NCBI RefSeq assembly: GCF_900102465.1
Contig: NZ_FNBW01000004.1
Location: 62,001 to 126,000, forward strand
Length of the DNA stretch: 64,000 bases
Reading direction: 5' to 3'
Origin: Thalassobaculum litoreum DSM 18839
GTDB lineage: Bacteria; Pseudomonadota; Alphaproteobacteria; Thalassobaculales; Thalassobaculaceae
Positions within the stretch are counted from its first letter, which is position 1. The number at the start of each line of letters is the position of its first letter. The position numbers and the translations under genes were made by a program. The notes below the pieces were generated by a model, which was given only the letters and a program-made list of their open reading frames with translations, made no database searches and had not been told where the DNA came from. Shown piece by piece: positions 16,321-25,555 of the stretch.

Positions 16321-18120
16321 TTACCGGCCGGCGGCGTAGCCCTGCATGCCGCGGGCGTTGGCGGCGGCCTTGAGCACGTCGCCATCCTTCGCCGCCGCGG
16401 TCAGCCGCCCCTCGCTCCAGTCGCCGCCGACCTGAACCTTATGGCCCTGGGCCTTCAGGGTGTCGATGGTGCGGGCGCCGAACCGACCTTCAACGGCGAG
16501 CTTTCCGGGATGTCGGGCGCGCGGCCAGAACGAGCCGGGGAAGTGCTCGGAATGGAAGGCGGGGGTGTCGATCGCCTCCTGCAGGTTCATGCCGTGCTCG
16601 ACATGGTGCAGGAACAGCAGCAGCGACCACTGGTCCTGCTGGTCGCCGCCGGGCGTGCCCCAGACCATGTAAGGCTCGCCGTCGCGCATCGCCAGCGACG
16701 GGGACAGGGTGGTGCGCGGACGCTTGCCCGGCTCCAGCGAGGTGGCGGCGTCGCCGTCGAGCCAGAACATCTGGCCGCGCACGCTCATGCAGAAGCCCAG
16801 CTCCGGGACCACCGGCGCGCTCTGCAGCCAGCCGCCGGACGGGGTGCAGGAGATCATGTTGCCGTCGCGGTCGATCACGTCGATATGCACCGTGTCGCCG
16901 CGCGCCTCGCCCATCGGGGTGACCGTCGGCTCGCCCAGGCTCCAGTAGTGGCCGATCGCGCCCGGATCACCGTCGGCGGCCAGGGCGGCGGCGATGTTCG
17001 GGTTGCGGCCCAGCGGGCTGCCCGGCCGCAGGTCGAGCGACGCGGTATCGCCCATGAGCGCGCGCCGCTCCCTGGCATAGGCGTCGGACAGCAGCACATC
17101 GGCCGGCACGTCGGTGAAGTCGGGGTCGCCGTACCAGGCCTCGCGGTCGGCGAAGGCGAGCTTGGCGGCTTCCACCACGGTATGGACGAATTCCGGGCCG
17201 GCGGCGTCCATGTCGGAAAGGCCCATGTCGCGCAACAGGGCGAGCTGCTGCAGCAGGACCGGGCCCTGGCTCCAGAACCCGCATTTGCACACGGTGTAGC
17301 GGCCGTAGTCGAGGGTGACCGGATCCTCGTAGCGGGCACTCCAGGCGGCGAGGTCGTCGCCGGTCATTAGCCCGCTATGGGCGCGGCCGGAGGAATCGAG
17401 CAGGGTCTCGTTGCGGTAGAACCGGTCGATCGCGTCGGCGACCCAGCCCTTGTACCAGATGTCGCGCGCCGTCTCGATCTGCCGCAGCCGGTCGCCCGAC
17501 GATGCCTCGGCCTCGTCCAGGATGCGGCGGTAGGTGGCGGCCAGGGTGCGGTTGGTCATCCACTCGCCGACGGCCGGCGGATTGCCGCCCTTCAGGTACA
17601 CCTCGGCCGAACTCGGCCAGTGCTCGCGGAACAGCGGGGCGACCCGGCTGGCGAACTCGGCGATCTTCGGCAGCACCGGCACGCCCTGCTCGGCGTAGTC
17701 GATGGCGTAGGCCAACACCTCACGCAGGCTCAGGGTGCCGTAGTCTGCCAGCAGCTTCAGCCAGCCGTCGAAGGCGCCCGGAACCACCGCCGGCAGCAGA
17801 CCCGAACCCGGGATCAGGTCGAGACCGAGCTTCTGGAAGGCGTCGATGGTTGCGCCGGCGGGAGCGGAGCCCTGGGCGCAGAGCACGCGCGGCTTTCCGT
17901 CCTTGTTGGCGAAGAACACCGCCGGCAGCTCGCCGCCCGGACCGTTCAGGTGCGGCTCGGCCACCTGCAGGGCGAAGCCGGCGGCGATCGCCGCGTCGAA
18001 GGCGTTGCCGCCCTTCTCCAGCATCGCCATCCCGGCCGCCGAGGCAAGCCAGTGGGTGGTGGTCACCATGCCGAACTTGCCCTGCAGTTCCGGGCGGGTG
18101 GTGAAGGCGAGCTTGGCCAT
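16321..18120 (-). CDS. ggt: Gamma-glutamyltransferase family protein, probably cytosolic
   Basis: A 599-residue Ntn-hydrolase of the gamma-glutamyltransferase family. The autoprocessing nucleophile aligns to T410 in GDTVHIDVIDRDGN, followed by the substrate-binding loops TPSGGWLQS and GKRPRTTLSPS. No signal peptide is visible: the N-terminus MAKLAFTTRPELQGKFGMV is polar, whereas most bacterial enzymes are periplasmic. The usual Thr-Thr-His is Thr-Val-His here, so activity may be hydrolase-like and specific. It is the third gene after a TAXI receptor and a TRAP permease, which suggests that it cleaves an imported gamma-glutamyl compound inside the cell. Confidence 0.88.
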   Translation of the reverse strand: MAKLAFTTRPELQGKFGMVTTTHWLASAAGMAMLEKGGNAFDAAIAAGFALQVAEPHLNGPGGELPAVFFANKDGKPRVLCAQGSAPAGATIDAFQKLGLDLIPGSGLLPAVVPGAFDGWLKLLADYGTLSLREVLAYAIDYAEQGVPVLPKIAEFASRVAPLFREHWPSSAEVYLKGGNPPAVGEWMTNRTLAATYRRILDEAEASSGDRLRQIETARDIWYKGWVADAIDRFYRNETLLDSSGRAHSGLMTGDDLAAWSARYEDPVTLDYGRYTVCKCGFWSQGPVLLQQLALLRDMGLSDMDAAGPEFVHTVVEAAKLAFADREAWYGDPDFTDVPADVLLSDAYARERRALMGDTASLDLRPGSPLGRNPNIAAALAADGDPGAIGHYWSLGEPTVTPMGEARGDTVHIDVIDRDGNMISCTPSGGWLQSAPVVPELGFCMSVRGQMFWLDGDAATSLEPGKRPRTTLSPSLAMRDGEPYMVWGTPGGDQQDQWSLLLFLHHVEHGMNLQEAIDTPAFHSEHFPGSFWPRARHPGKLAVEGRFGARTIDTLKAQGHKVQVGGDWSEGRLTAAAKDGDVLKAAANARGMQGYAAGR

Positions 18121-18146
18121 GGGGGGCTCCGAAGGGTCGGTTCAGG

Positions 18147-20108
18147 TTATGCGGCGGCTCGCGCAGCACGGCTGCGCCACCAGCTCCAGGCGGCGAGGAG
18201 GATCACCACGGCCAGCGACACGAGCTCGATCTGGACGTTCCAGTAAAGCAGGCCGATCGCGGCGACCGCGAGGACGATCCGCTCGACCACCGAGATCCGC
18301 TGGAAGATCCGGCCCTCCAGGGCGCAGTTCAGCGCACCCGTGGCGATGAGCGCCTGGGCGACGGCCATGATCTGCGCGCCGAAGCCGCTGCCGATCCCGA
18401 GGATCTCGGGCTCGAACAGGAACAGGAACGGCATCAGGAATCCGGGCAGGGCGAGGCGGACGGCGTTGAAGGCCGTGCCCCAGAACTTCGCCTTGGCGAT
18501 GTTGGCGCCGACCAATGCTGCGACCGCGACCGGTGGCGTGACCGCCGAGAGGTTGGCGAAATAGAACACGAACATGTGGGCGGCCAGCAGCGGCACCCCG
18601 GTCTCCACCAGCGCCGGCGCGCCGAACAGGGCGACGATGAAATACGACGCCGAGGTCGGCAGGCCGAGGCCGAAGACCAGGCAGGACACCGCCACGATGA
18701 TCGACAGGGTGAACAGCGAGCCGTCCGACAGGTCGAGCATGGCGAAGGACAGCTTCTGGGCGAAGCCGGTCACGGTCAGCAGCTCGATCAGCACGCCGAT
18801 CACCGCGATCACGGTGGCGACGGCGGCACCGGCGCGGGCACCCTCGACCAGCCCGTTGACCACCCGCCCCAGCGCCTCGCGGAATGCACCGAGGCTGACG
18901 CGGCCGAGGAAGACGGTCATCAGGAAGTCGAGGCCGAGCAGCAGCAGCACCGAGATCAGCGCCGCCGTTCCGGCCGGCATGCCGCCGACCAGCAGCCAGA
19001 CCAGCACGAAGACCGACACCGCCAGGTGCCACTGGCGCTTGGCGGCCTCGGCCAGGGTCGGGCCGCCCTCCAGCACGTCGGATTCGCGGGCGTCGAGGTC
19101 GAGGCTGATGGCGCGGAGCTGCACCGAGAACATCAGGTAGGCGTAGAAGATCAGCGCCGGCGCGATGGCGGCGATCATGATCGAGTTGTAGGGCAGGCCG
19201 GTCATGCCGACGATCAGGAAGGCGGCGAGGCCCATCACCGGCGGCATGAGCTGGCCGCCGGTCGACGCGACGGCTTCGACCGCGCCGGCGAACTCGCCCT
19301 TGAAGCCGTAGCGCTTCATCAGCGGGATGGTGAGCGCGCCGGTGGACGCGACGTTGGCGACCGTGGAGCCGGAGACCGTGCCCATCAGGCCGCTGGAGAT
19401 CACTGCGACCAGGGCCGGCCCGGCCCGTGACTTGCGCCCGACCGTGAAGCCGAGCTGGACGATGAAATCGACCGCACCGGTCGCCTTCAGCGCGCCGCCG
19501 AACAGCATGAACATGAAGATCGTGCCGGCGGACAGGCTGGTCAGGCCGCCGAGCAGACCCTGGAAATACGGAATGGACGTGTAGCCGAGCAGGCGTTTCA
19601 GGGCGATGCCGCCGTGGAAGAAGATCTCCCCGGGCATCAGGTAGCCCCACAGGCCGTAGGCGATGCCGATCAGCGCCAGCGCCGGGATCGTCCAGCCCCA
19701 CTGGAAGCCGGACAGGATCAGCGCGGCCGCCAGCAGCAGCACCGCGACCGCCATGTCCTGCGCGTTCGGCAGGAAGCTGCGGACCTGGGTCAGCGCTTCG
19801 TATTCGACGTGGATATAGGCCATCAGGACGACGGTCAGGGCCGTCAGTCCCCAGAACATCGCCCGGCGCAGCTTCTGCTCCGCACCGCTCTGCTCGATCA
19901 GCGCCAGGAAGCCGATGATGATGGCGAAGCCGAGGTGGAAGTTCCGGAACTGGCCCGACGGCAGCGTGAAGGTCGCCATCTGCATGAAGTGAATGCCGAG
20001 CATGACGAGCGCGGCCACGAGCAGGAGGCCCGTGGCCGTGCGCGACCGCGTGTCGGCGGCACCGGCGACCTCTTCGAGGCGCCGGTGCGTCTGGTCCGTT
20101 TGTGTCAA
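18147..20108 (-). CDS. TRAP transporter permease, fused 4TM/12TM (TAXI type)
   Basis: A 653-residue, very hydrophobic protein combining the small DctQ-like and large DctM-like TRAP membrane parts, as is standard for TAXI-type systems. Hallmarks are the DctM signature stretch SSGLMGTVSGSTVANVASTG with ALTIPLMKRYGF, and the second-half GLGLPTSASYF and SAVTPPVAVAAL. It couples sodium entry to uptake of the substrate delivered by the TAXI receptor encoded 22 bases upstream. The C-terminus ends in a basic, Ala-rich tail. Substrate is not readable; glutamate-like compounds are transported by some family members. Confidence 0.95.
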   Translation of the reverse strand: MTQTDQTHRRLEEVAGAADTRSRTATGLLLVAALVMLGIHFMQMATFTLPSGQFRNFHLGFAIIIGFLALIEQSGAEQKLRRAMFWGLTALTVVLMAYIHVEYEALTQVRSFLPNAQDMAVAVLLLAAALILSGFQWGWTIPALALIGIAYGLWGYLMPGEIFFHGGIALKRLLGYTSIPYFQGLLGGLTSLSAGTIFMFMLFGGALKATGAVDFIVQLGFTVGRKSRAGPALVAVISSGLMGTVSGSTVANVASTGALTIPLMKRYGFKGEFAGAVEAVASTGGQLMPPVMGLAAFLIVGMTGLPYNSIMIAAIAPALIFYAYLMFSVQLRAISLDLDARESDVLEGGPTLAEAAKRQWHLAVSVFVLVWLLVGGMPAGTAALISVLLLLGLDFLMTVFLGRVSLGAFREALGRVVNGLVEGARAGAAVATVIAVIGVLIELLTVTGFAQKLSFAMLDLSDGSLFTLSIIVAVSCLVFGLGLPTSASYFIVALFGAPALVETGVPLLAAHMFVFYFANLSAVTPPVAVAALVGANIAKAKFWGTAFNAVRLALPGFLMPFLFLFEPEILGIGSGFGAQIMAVAQALIATGALNCALEGRIFQRISVVERIVLAVAAIGLLYWNVQIELVSLAVVILLAAWSWWRSRAARAAA

Positions 20109-20130
20109 AGCGTCCCCGTCAGAGCAGGTG

Positions 20131-21138
20131 TCAGCCGTGGATCTTCAGGTCGTCACGCCACACGCCCTGTTCCTTGAAATACTTCGCGGCACCGGCATTG
20201 ACCGGATAGGCGGGCATCAGGAACTCCATGGCGAACTCGGGGTTGATGTCCTTGAGCTTCACCCCGCCGCGCTGGCGCACGAACTCGGCGTTCTCGTAGA
20301 CCGCCTTGGTCACGTTGTAGCCGACCTCCTCGGAGATGTTCGGGCTGGCGGCCAGCACGCCGCCGAAGGACACCATGCGGGTCGGCTCCTTCAGGCTGGC
20401 CCAGGTGTCCGGCGAGACCATGGCGCTCTTCACGCCAGGGTTCATCTCCGCCGCCTTGTCGATCAGTTCCTGGCTGATCGGCAGGATCTTGAGCTCGTGG
20501 GTGGTCTCCAGGCGCTGCATGACGCCCGCCGGATTGCCGGCGGTCAGCAGCGACGGGATGCAGTCCACCGCGCCGGAGGCCAGGGCATCGTAGCTCTCGC
20601 TCCAGGAGCCGTAGGTCCACTCGACCTTGTCCTTGATGCCGGCGGCCTCGAACAGGGTGTTCCAAAGGCCGGTCGTGGCACCGCCGGCCGCCGCCGGCAT
20701 GACCCGCTTGCCCGCCAGATCCTCCAGCGTCTCGATGCCGGAATCGGCGCGTACCATCGGGGTGCACTGCCACACGGTGTAGGAGAACATCTGCACGGCG
20801 TTGACCGGATTGCCCTCGTAGCGGCCGAGGCCGTTGATCGCCGGGTACCAGTCGGTGGTGGTGGACTGGCCGAAATCGAGGATGCCTTCGCCGATCAGCG
20901 CCATGTTCTCGGCGCCGCCCGCCGTCGACAGGGACGCGTGGCGGTCGTCGGAGAATTTCGAGGCCGCGGCCGACAGCACGGTGATGATCTGATAGCCGGT
21001 CGACCCCAGGCTCGAGGAGCCCCACTGGTAGATCTTGCCGGCCGCCTGCGCACCGCCGCCGAGAAGCGGCGTCATCGCCGCCGCACCGGCCGCGCCGCCA
21101 ATCCCCTGAAGAAGCGTTCTTCTGGTCAGAATGGACAT
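20131..21138 (-). CDS. TAXI family TRAP transporter substrate-binding protein
   Basis: A 335-residue periplasmic receptor. The start at 21138 is chosen because a strong AGGGGG lies six bases ahead and because it begins a signal of Tat type: LTRRTLLQGIGGAAG then a hydrophobic stretch ending GAQA. The mature part has the TAXI core GSTGYQIITVLSAAAS, GGAENMALI and GKRVMPAAAGGATT. It is the first gene of a receptor-permease-gamma-glutamyltransferase operon. A Tat signal would imply cytoplasmic folding before export, which is uncommon but known for TRAP receptors. Confidence 0.93.
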   Translation of the reverse strand: MSILTRRTLLQGIGGAAGAAAMTPLLGGGAQAAGKIYQWGSSSLGSTGYQIITVLSAAASKFSDDRHASLSTAGGAENMALIGEGILDFGQSTTTDWYPAINGLGRYEGNPVNAVQMFSYTVWQCTPMVRADSGIETLEDLAGKRVMPAAAGGATTGLWNTLFEAAGIKDKVEWTYGSWSESYDALASGAVDCIPSLLTAGNPAGVMQRLETTHELKILPISQELIDKAAEMNPGVKSAMVSPDTWASLKEPTRMVSFGGVLAASPNISEEVGYNVTKAVYENAEFVRQRGGVKLKDINPEFAMEFLMPAYPVNAGAAKYFKEQGVWRDDLKIHG

Positions 21139-21267
21139 GAATAACCCCCTGGTCACTGAAGTGATTGGTTTGCCGCCGGGCAGCGACAGACGAGGGAGGT
21201 TAGTGGGCACCGCAGCATGCGGCAACCCGGGGAAAGTCGGTTTCCAGCTAAACAGGAATGAATGGTT

Positions 21268-21298
21268 GAGCGGAGAAGGGGATTATTCTTCTCCGTTC
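21268..21298 (-). terminator. Hairpin downstream of the cys operon
   Basis: An 8-bp perfect stem (21271-21278 with 21288-21295), extendable to 11 bp with one mismatch, encloses a 9-base loop. It lies 31 bases beyond the stop of the DUF934 gene. On the minus strand it is followed by a mixed CTCAACCATT, not a clean T-run, so termination is likely but unproven. Confidence 0.45.
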
Positions 21299-21325
21299 GT
21301 TTTCCTTGGAGACGCGCTGCGACCG

Positions 21326-21898
21326 TCAGTAGGCCCAGAGGGCGGCGACGCTGTCCGTGCCACACGCGACCTGGCCGACCGTGCCGGATCCGGATCCGGC
21401 GGTGGCGGGAGCCGGTGCTTCGTCCGGCTCGTCCTCGTGGTCCAGCGCCGGCTGGTAAAAGCCGGTGAAACGTCGGCGGGCGGCGAGCCAGGGGGTCAGC
21501 GCCCGCGTGTCCTCCACGGCGACGGCATCGAAGCCGCTGCGCTGCATGAACAGGAACAGGTCGCGGATGACGTGGCCGGTCGCCCGGATCTCGCCGATGA
21601 AGCCGAGCCGCTCGCGCAGCAGACGGGCCTGGGAGAAGGCGCGCCCGTCGTTGAACTTCGGGAAGCTCAGGGCGACCAGATCCAGCTCCGGCAGGGCGTC
21701 GACGATGTCCTCCACCGCCTCGTCCGGTGCAAGCGCGATGCCGATCCGCTCGAACCGGGCGGCGGCCGCGCGGCCGATCGACCGCCATTCCTCGAGGCTG
21801 AGCAGCACGCTCTCGTTCGGGCAGATCTCCGTCAGGTCGCGGCCGTTCAGCGGGCGCCAGACATCCTCGATCACGCAGTCATGCTTGACGATCGGCAT
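21326..21898 (-). CDS. DUF934 protein of the sulfite reductase operon
   Basis: A 190-residue protein with the DUF934 core ALSFPKFNDGRAFSQARLLRERLGFIGEIRATGHVIRD split over residues about 77-112 and the FMQRSGFDAVAVED stretch. DUF934 genes sit beside cysI/cysH in alpha- and betaproteobacteria and are thought to aid sulfite reductase, but no activity is established. The start overlaps the end of cysI by 20 bases, showing translational coupling. The last 35 residues form an acidic, Ser/Gly-rich extension beyond the domain. No cysH follows, so the PAPS reductase step must be encoded elsewhere. Confidence 0.88.
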   Translation of the reverse strand: MPIVKHDCVIEDVWRPLNGRDLTEICPNESVLLSLEEWRSIGRAAAARFERIGIALAPDEAVEDIVDALPELDLVALSFPKFNDGRAFSQARLLRERLGFIGEIRATGHVIRDLFLFMQRSGFDAVAVEDTRALTPWLAARRRFTGFYQPALDHEDEPDEAPAPATAGSGSGTVGQVACGTDSVAALWAY

Positions 21899-23537
21899 AG
21901 AGAGCCTCCTTGAACGGGGTCAGACCGGTGCGCCGCACGGTGGCGACGAAGGGCTCGCCCGTCTCGCGGACGCTCCGGTAGGTTTCGATGATGCGCTCGA
22001 CGGTCTCGGTCACCCGCTCGAACGGGACGGCCGGGCCGACGATGGAGCCGACCGCCGCGTCGTCGCCGGCGGAGCCGCCGAGGGTGATCTGATAGAATTC
22101 CTCGCCCTTCTTATCGACGCCGAGGATGCCGATATTGCCGACATGGTGATGGCCGCAGGCGTTGATGCAGCCCGAGATGTTCAGGGTCAGCGGGCCGATC
22201 TCGTTGGCCAGCTCGCTGTCGGCGAAGCGCCGGCTCAGCGCCTGGGCCACCGGGATCGCCCTTGCGTTGGCCAGGTTGCAGTAGTCCAGGCCGGGGCAGG
22301 CGATGATGTCGGTGATCAGCCCGATATTGCCTTCGGCCAGGCCGTCGCCCTTCAACAGGGTCCACAGCTCGAACAGGTCGGCCTCGCGGACATGGGGCAG
22401 GACCAGGTTCTGCTCATGGGCGACCCGGATGTCTCCGAGCGAATAGCGCTCGGCCAGGTCGGCGATGGCGTCCATCTGCTCCGCCGTGGCGTCGCCCGGG
22501 ATGCCGCCGGCCGGCTTCAGCGACACCGTCACCAGCACGTGGCCCGGCACCTTGTGCGGGAACAGGTTGGTGCGGCACCAGCGGGCGAAATCGCGGTGCT
22601 CCAGCTTGGCGGCGGCGAAGCCGGCATCCGGCTTGGCCGGCTTCAGGGCCGGCGGCGCGAAGTGCCGCTCGATCCGTCGGATTTCGGCATCGGTCAGGGT
22701 CAGCGCGCCGTCGCGGATGCGCTCCCACTCCTCCTCGACCAGCCGGGTGAACTCCTCGACTCCAGTCTGCGCCAGCAGGATCTTGATCCGCGCCTTGTAG
22801 AGATTATCGCGCCGGCCCAGCAGGTTATAGGTCCGCAGGATGGCTTCCAGATAGGACAGCAGGTGCTCCTTGGGCAGGAACTCCCGGATCGTCTCGCCGA
22901 CGATCGGGGTGCGGCCCTGGCCGCCGCCGACGATCACTTCGAAGCCGACCGCGCCCTCGGCGTTGCGCCGCATGCGCAGGCCGATGTCGTGGAACTTCAC
23001 CGCCGCCCGGTCGGTCTCCGCCCCGGTGATGGCGATCTTGAACTTGCGCGGCAGGAACGAGAATTCCGGGTGCAGGGTCGACCACTGCCGCATGATCTCG
23101 GCCCAGATGCGGGAATCCTCGATCTCGTCGGCGGCCGCCCCGGCGAACTGGTCGGCGGTGACGTTGCGGATGCAGTTGCCGGAGGTCTGGATCGCGTGCA
23201 TCTCGACCTCGGCCAGCGAGTCGAGGATGTCGGGCACGTCCTCCAGCTTGGGCCAGTTGTACTGGATGTTCTGGCGGGTGGTGAAATGGCCGTAGCCTCG
23301 GTCCCAGCGCCGGGCGATCTCCGCCAGCTTGCGCATCTGCCGTGACGACAGGGTGCCGTAGGGGATGGCGACCCGCAGCATGTAGGCGTGGAGCTGCAGG
23401 TACAGCCCGTTCATCAGCCGCAGCGGCTTGAACTCGTCCTCGGTCAGCTCGCCGGCGAGGCGCCGGGCGACCTGCTCGCGGAACTCGGCCGAGCGGGCCC
23501 GCACGAAGGCGTGGTCGAAATTGTTGTACTGGTACAT
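21879..23537 (-). CDS. cysI: Assimilatory sulfite/nitrite reductase hemoprotein
   Basis: A 552-residue siroheme/[4Fe-4S] reductase with the two-fold repeated ferredoxin-like half domains of the family. The cluster/siroheme ligands are C414 and C420 (CPGLDYC) and C457 and C461 (SGCINAC), and the siroheme anion-site arginine/lysine region FTTRQNIQYNW lies at 85-95. It would reduce sulfite to sulfide in six electrons; some relatives reduce nitrite. Context decides for sulfite: it lies between DUF2849 and DUF934 genes and downstream of siroheme synthase. No flavoprotein CysJ is nearby, so ferredoxin is a likely donor. Confidence 0.93.
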   Translation of the reverse strand: MYQYNNFDHAFVRARSAEFREQVARRLAGELTEDEFKPLRLMNGLYLQLHAYMLRVAIPYGTLSSRQMRKLAEIARRWDRGYGHFTTRQNIQYNWPKLEDVPDILDSLAEVEMHAIQTSGNCIRNVTADQFAGAAADEIEDSRIWAEIMRQWSTLHPEFSFLPRKFKIAITGAETDRAAVKFHDIGLRMRRNAEGAVGFEVIVGGGQGRTPIVGETIREFLPKEHLLSYLEAILRTYNLLGRRDNLYKARIKILLAQTGVEEFTRLVEEEWERIRDGALTLTDAEIRRIERHFAPPALKPAKPDAGFAAAKLEHRDFARWCRTNLFPHKVPGHVLVTVSLKPAGGIPGDATAEQMDAIADLAERYSLGDIRVAHEQNLVLPHVREADLFELWTLLKGDGLAEGNIGLITDIIACPGLDYCNLANARAIPVAQALSRRFADSELANEIGPLTLNISGCINACGHHHVGNIGILGVDKKGEEFYQITLGGSAGDDAAVGSIVGPAVPFERVTETVERIIETYRSVRETGEPFVATVRRTGLTPFKEALYADRQA

Positions 23538-23540
23538 GGC

Positions 23541-23855
23541 TCAGGCCACCTTGACGGAAGCGGGAAGATCGGTGCCGACGGTCGGCCCGGCGGAGCGGAT
23601 GCGTTCGCGCTGACCCAGCGGCACGAGGCTGCCGTCCGCCTCGACCGACACCGGGAACAGGTAGGTGCCGACCACGACCCGAGAGCGCACGGCCTCCAGG
23701 GCCGTCGCCTCGAACCCGGCGAGTTCCGCCGGCTCGGCGCTGGCATGGGCGTCGGCGAAGCGGTCGGACCAGGTATGGGCGAGGGTCAGGTAGACCACCG
23801 CCCCGTCGCTCAGGCGGTTGGCGGTCATCACTTTCGGGGGGCTGGCAGTGGCCAT
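23541..23855 (-). CDS. DUF2849 protein of the sulfite reductase operon
   Basis: A 104-residue protein matching DUF2849: it opens with VMTANRLSDGAVVYLT, the conserved start, continues with a domain containing VVGTYLFPV and ends near ERIRSAGPT. Such genes are found almost only between cysG and cysI in alphaproteobacteria, as here (14 bases after cysG, 3 bases before cysI). Function unknown; a role as a small partner of sulfite reductase is inferred from invariable company. Confidence 0.9.
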   Translation of the reverse strand: MATASPPKVMTANRLSDGAVVYLTLAHTWSDRFADAHASAEPAELAGFEATALEAVRSRVVVGTYLFPVSVEADGSLVPLGQRERIRSAGPTVGTDLPASVKVA

Positions 23856-23869
23856 CGGTGGCTCCGATC

Positions 23870-25291
23870 TCAGACGGCGAGCCGCTCGGGCACCGGGGCC
23901 GGCGCCGTGCGGGGAAGCGGGAAGGGAAGGGCATTGGCGGCGGCGGTCACCTCGCCGATCACCAGCAGGGCCGGGCCGCGCACCGCCTGCTCCTCGACCA
24001 GGGCGCCGAGGCCGGCCAGCGTGCCGCGCAGCACGCGCTGATCGGGCTGGGTGGCGCGCTCGATGACGGCGACCGGGGTCGACGCGGCGCGGCCGGCGGC
24101 GATGGCCCGTGCGGCGATGCCGCCGGCGACCGACACGCCCATATAGACCACGATCGTGTTGCGCCCCTCGGCCAGCAGTGCGGGCTCGATGTCCAGGGCG
24201 CCGTCCTTGCCGTGGCCGGTGATGAAGGTCACCGACGAGGCGTGGCGTCGGTCGGTCAGCGGGATCGCGCAGCTCGCCGCGGCCCCCAGGGCGGCGGTGA
24301 CGCCGGGCACGATCTCCACGGCGATGCCGTGGCGCCGCAGATGGGCGAGCTCCTCGCCGCCGCGCCCGAAGACGAACGGATCGCCGCCTTTGAGCCGGAC
24401 TACCCGCTTGCCGGCGCGGGCGTGGGTCAGAAGAATCTCGTTGATCTCGTCCTGTTTGACGCTGTGCTTGCCCTTGCGCTTGCCCACATCGATGCGGTCG
24501 GCGTCGCGGCGCACGCAGTCGAGGATGCCCTCGCCCAGCAGCGCGTCATGCACCACCACGTCGGCGTCCTGCATCATGCGCAGCGCCTTGACCGTCAGCA
24601 GGTCCGGATCGCCCGGCCCGGCACCGATCAGGGCGACGGAACCGACCCGCTCGGCACGGCGGTCGTCGTTGATCGCCCGCAGCATCGCCTCGCTGGCGCC
24701 GGTCTCGTCGCCGGCCAGAACCCGCCCGGCGATCGGGCCGTCGAAGACGCTCTCCCAGAACAGACGGCGGCCCTCGCCTTCGGTGATCGAGGCGGAGACA
24801 GCGCCGCGGAATCGCCCGGCGAACCGCGCCAGGGCGCCGAGCCGCGACGGCAGCAGGGCCTCGATCTTCTCGCGCAGCCGGCGCACCAGGACGGGCGCGG
24901 CCCCGGCGCTGCCGATGGCCACCAGGATGGGGTCGCGGTCGACGATGCCGGGGACGATCACGGTGGACCGGGACGGATTGTCGATGACGTTGATCGGAAT
25001 GCCGGTGGCGCGGGCGGCCGAGAGGATCGGGTCGAGCTCCTGGCTGCCGTCATCCGACACCACCAGCAGGGCGGCGCCGTCCAGATCTTCCGGGTCGAAG
25101 GGGCGGTTGACCAGAGTCAGGGCGCCGGATGCGGCGGCCTCGACGATCTCGGTCTCGGCGCGGGGGGCGACGACCAGAAGCCGGGCGCCGGTCTTGCGCA
25201 GCAGGCGGATCTTGCGCGCCGCCTCCCCGCCGCCGCCGATCACGACGCAGCGCCGGCCTTCAAGATCGGCAAACAGGGGGAAATATCTCAC
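23870..25291 (-). CDS. cysG: Siroheme synthase (multifunctional CysG)
   Basis: A 473-residue bifunctional enzyme. Residues about 1-200 are the precorrin-2 dehydrogenase/ferrochelatase half, with the NAD-binding CVVIGGGGEAARKIRLL. Residues about 205-460 are the uroporphyrinogen-III methyltransferase half, with VALIGAGPGDPDLLTVKAL, the DALLGEGILD loop and RLKGGDPFVFGRGGEE. Together they turn uroporphyrinogen III into siroheme, the cofactor of the reductase downstream. I chose the GTG at 25291 because GGAG lies seven bases ahead and the protein then begins VRYFPLFADLEGRR, the family start; a GTG at 25324 would add 11 residues. Confidence 0.93.
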   Translation of the reverse strand: MRYFPLFADLEGRRCVVIGGGGEAARKIRLLRKTGARLLVVAPRAETEIVEAAASGALTLVNRPFDPEDLDGAALLVVSDDGSQELDPILSAARATGIPINVIDNPSRSTVIVPGIVDRDPILVAIGSAGAAPVLVRRLREKIEALLPSRLGALARFAGRFRGAVSASITEGEGRRLFWESVFDGPIAGRVLAGDETGASEAMLRAINDDRRAERVGSVALIGAGPGDPDLLTVKALRMMQDADVVVHDALLGEGILDCVRRDADRIDVGKRKGKHSVKQDEINEILLTHARAGKRVVRLKGGDPFVFGRGGEELAHLRRHGIAVEIVPGVTAALGAAASCAIPLTDRRHASSVTFITGHGKDGALDIEPALLAEGRNTIVVYMGVSVAGGIAARAIAAGRAASTPVAVIERATQPDQRVLRGTLAGLGALVEEQAVRGPALLVIGEVTAAANALPFPLPRTAPAPVPERLAV

Positions 25292-25465
25292 GGACGATCT
25301 CCATTCGGTCCAGCCTGGGCCCACGGGCGATCACCCGTGGCGCTTTAGCGGTTGGTGACGCGGTCGCAAGCTGCCCTTCAAATCGCCGCGGCCCGGAACG
25401 ACGAATGCTCCTGGGCTGGTGCCGGATCGGCCCCTTCAGCGCGAAGATAAAAAGATCGTTCCTGA

Positions 25466-25536
25466 TTGGATAGATGATGGATACCAAATAGAACGGGACG
25501 GTCTCAATGAGTTCTGATATGAGAAAAACCGTTCCC
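25466..25536. promoter_or_regulatory. Divergent promoters and imperfect operator dyad, cysG / lrp-like gene
   Basis: On the plus strand TTGGAT (25466-25471) and TAGAAC (25489-25494) are 17 bases apart, a plausible promoter for the regulator. On the minus strand TTGAGA (25507-25502) and TATCCA (25483-25478), 18 apart, could drive cysG. An imperfect dyad, GGGACGGTCTCA and TGAGAAAAACCGTTCCC, spans 25495-25536 and would overlap both start regions. Binding by the adjacent AsnC-type protein is an inference. Confidence 0.4.
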
Positions 25537-25555
25537 AAACACGGTGGAGACCGGA

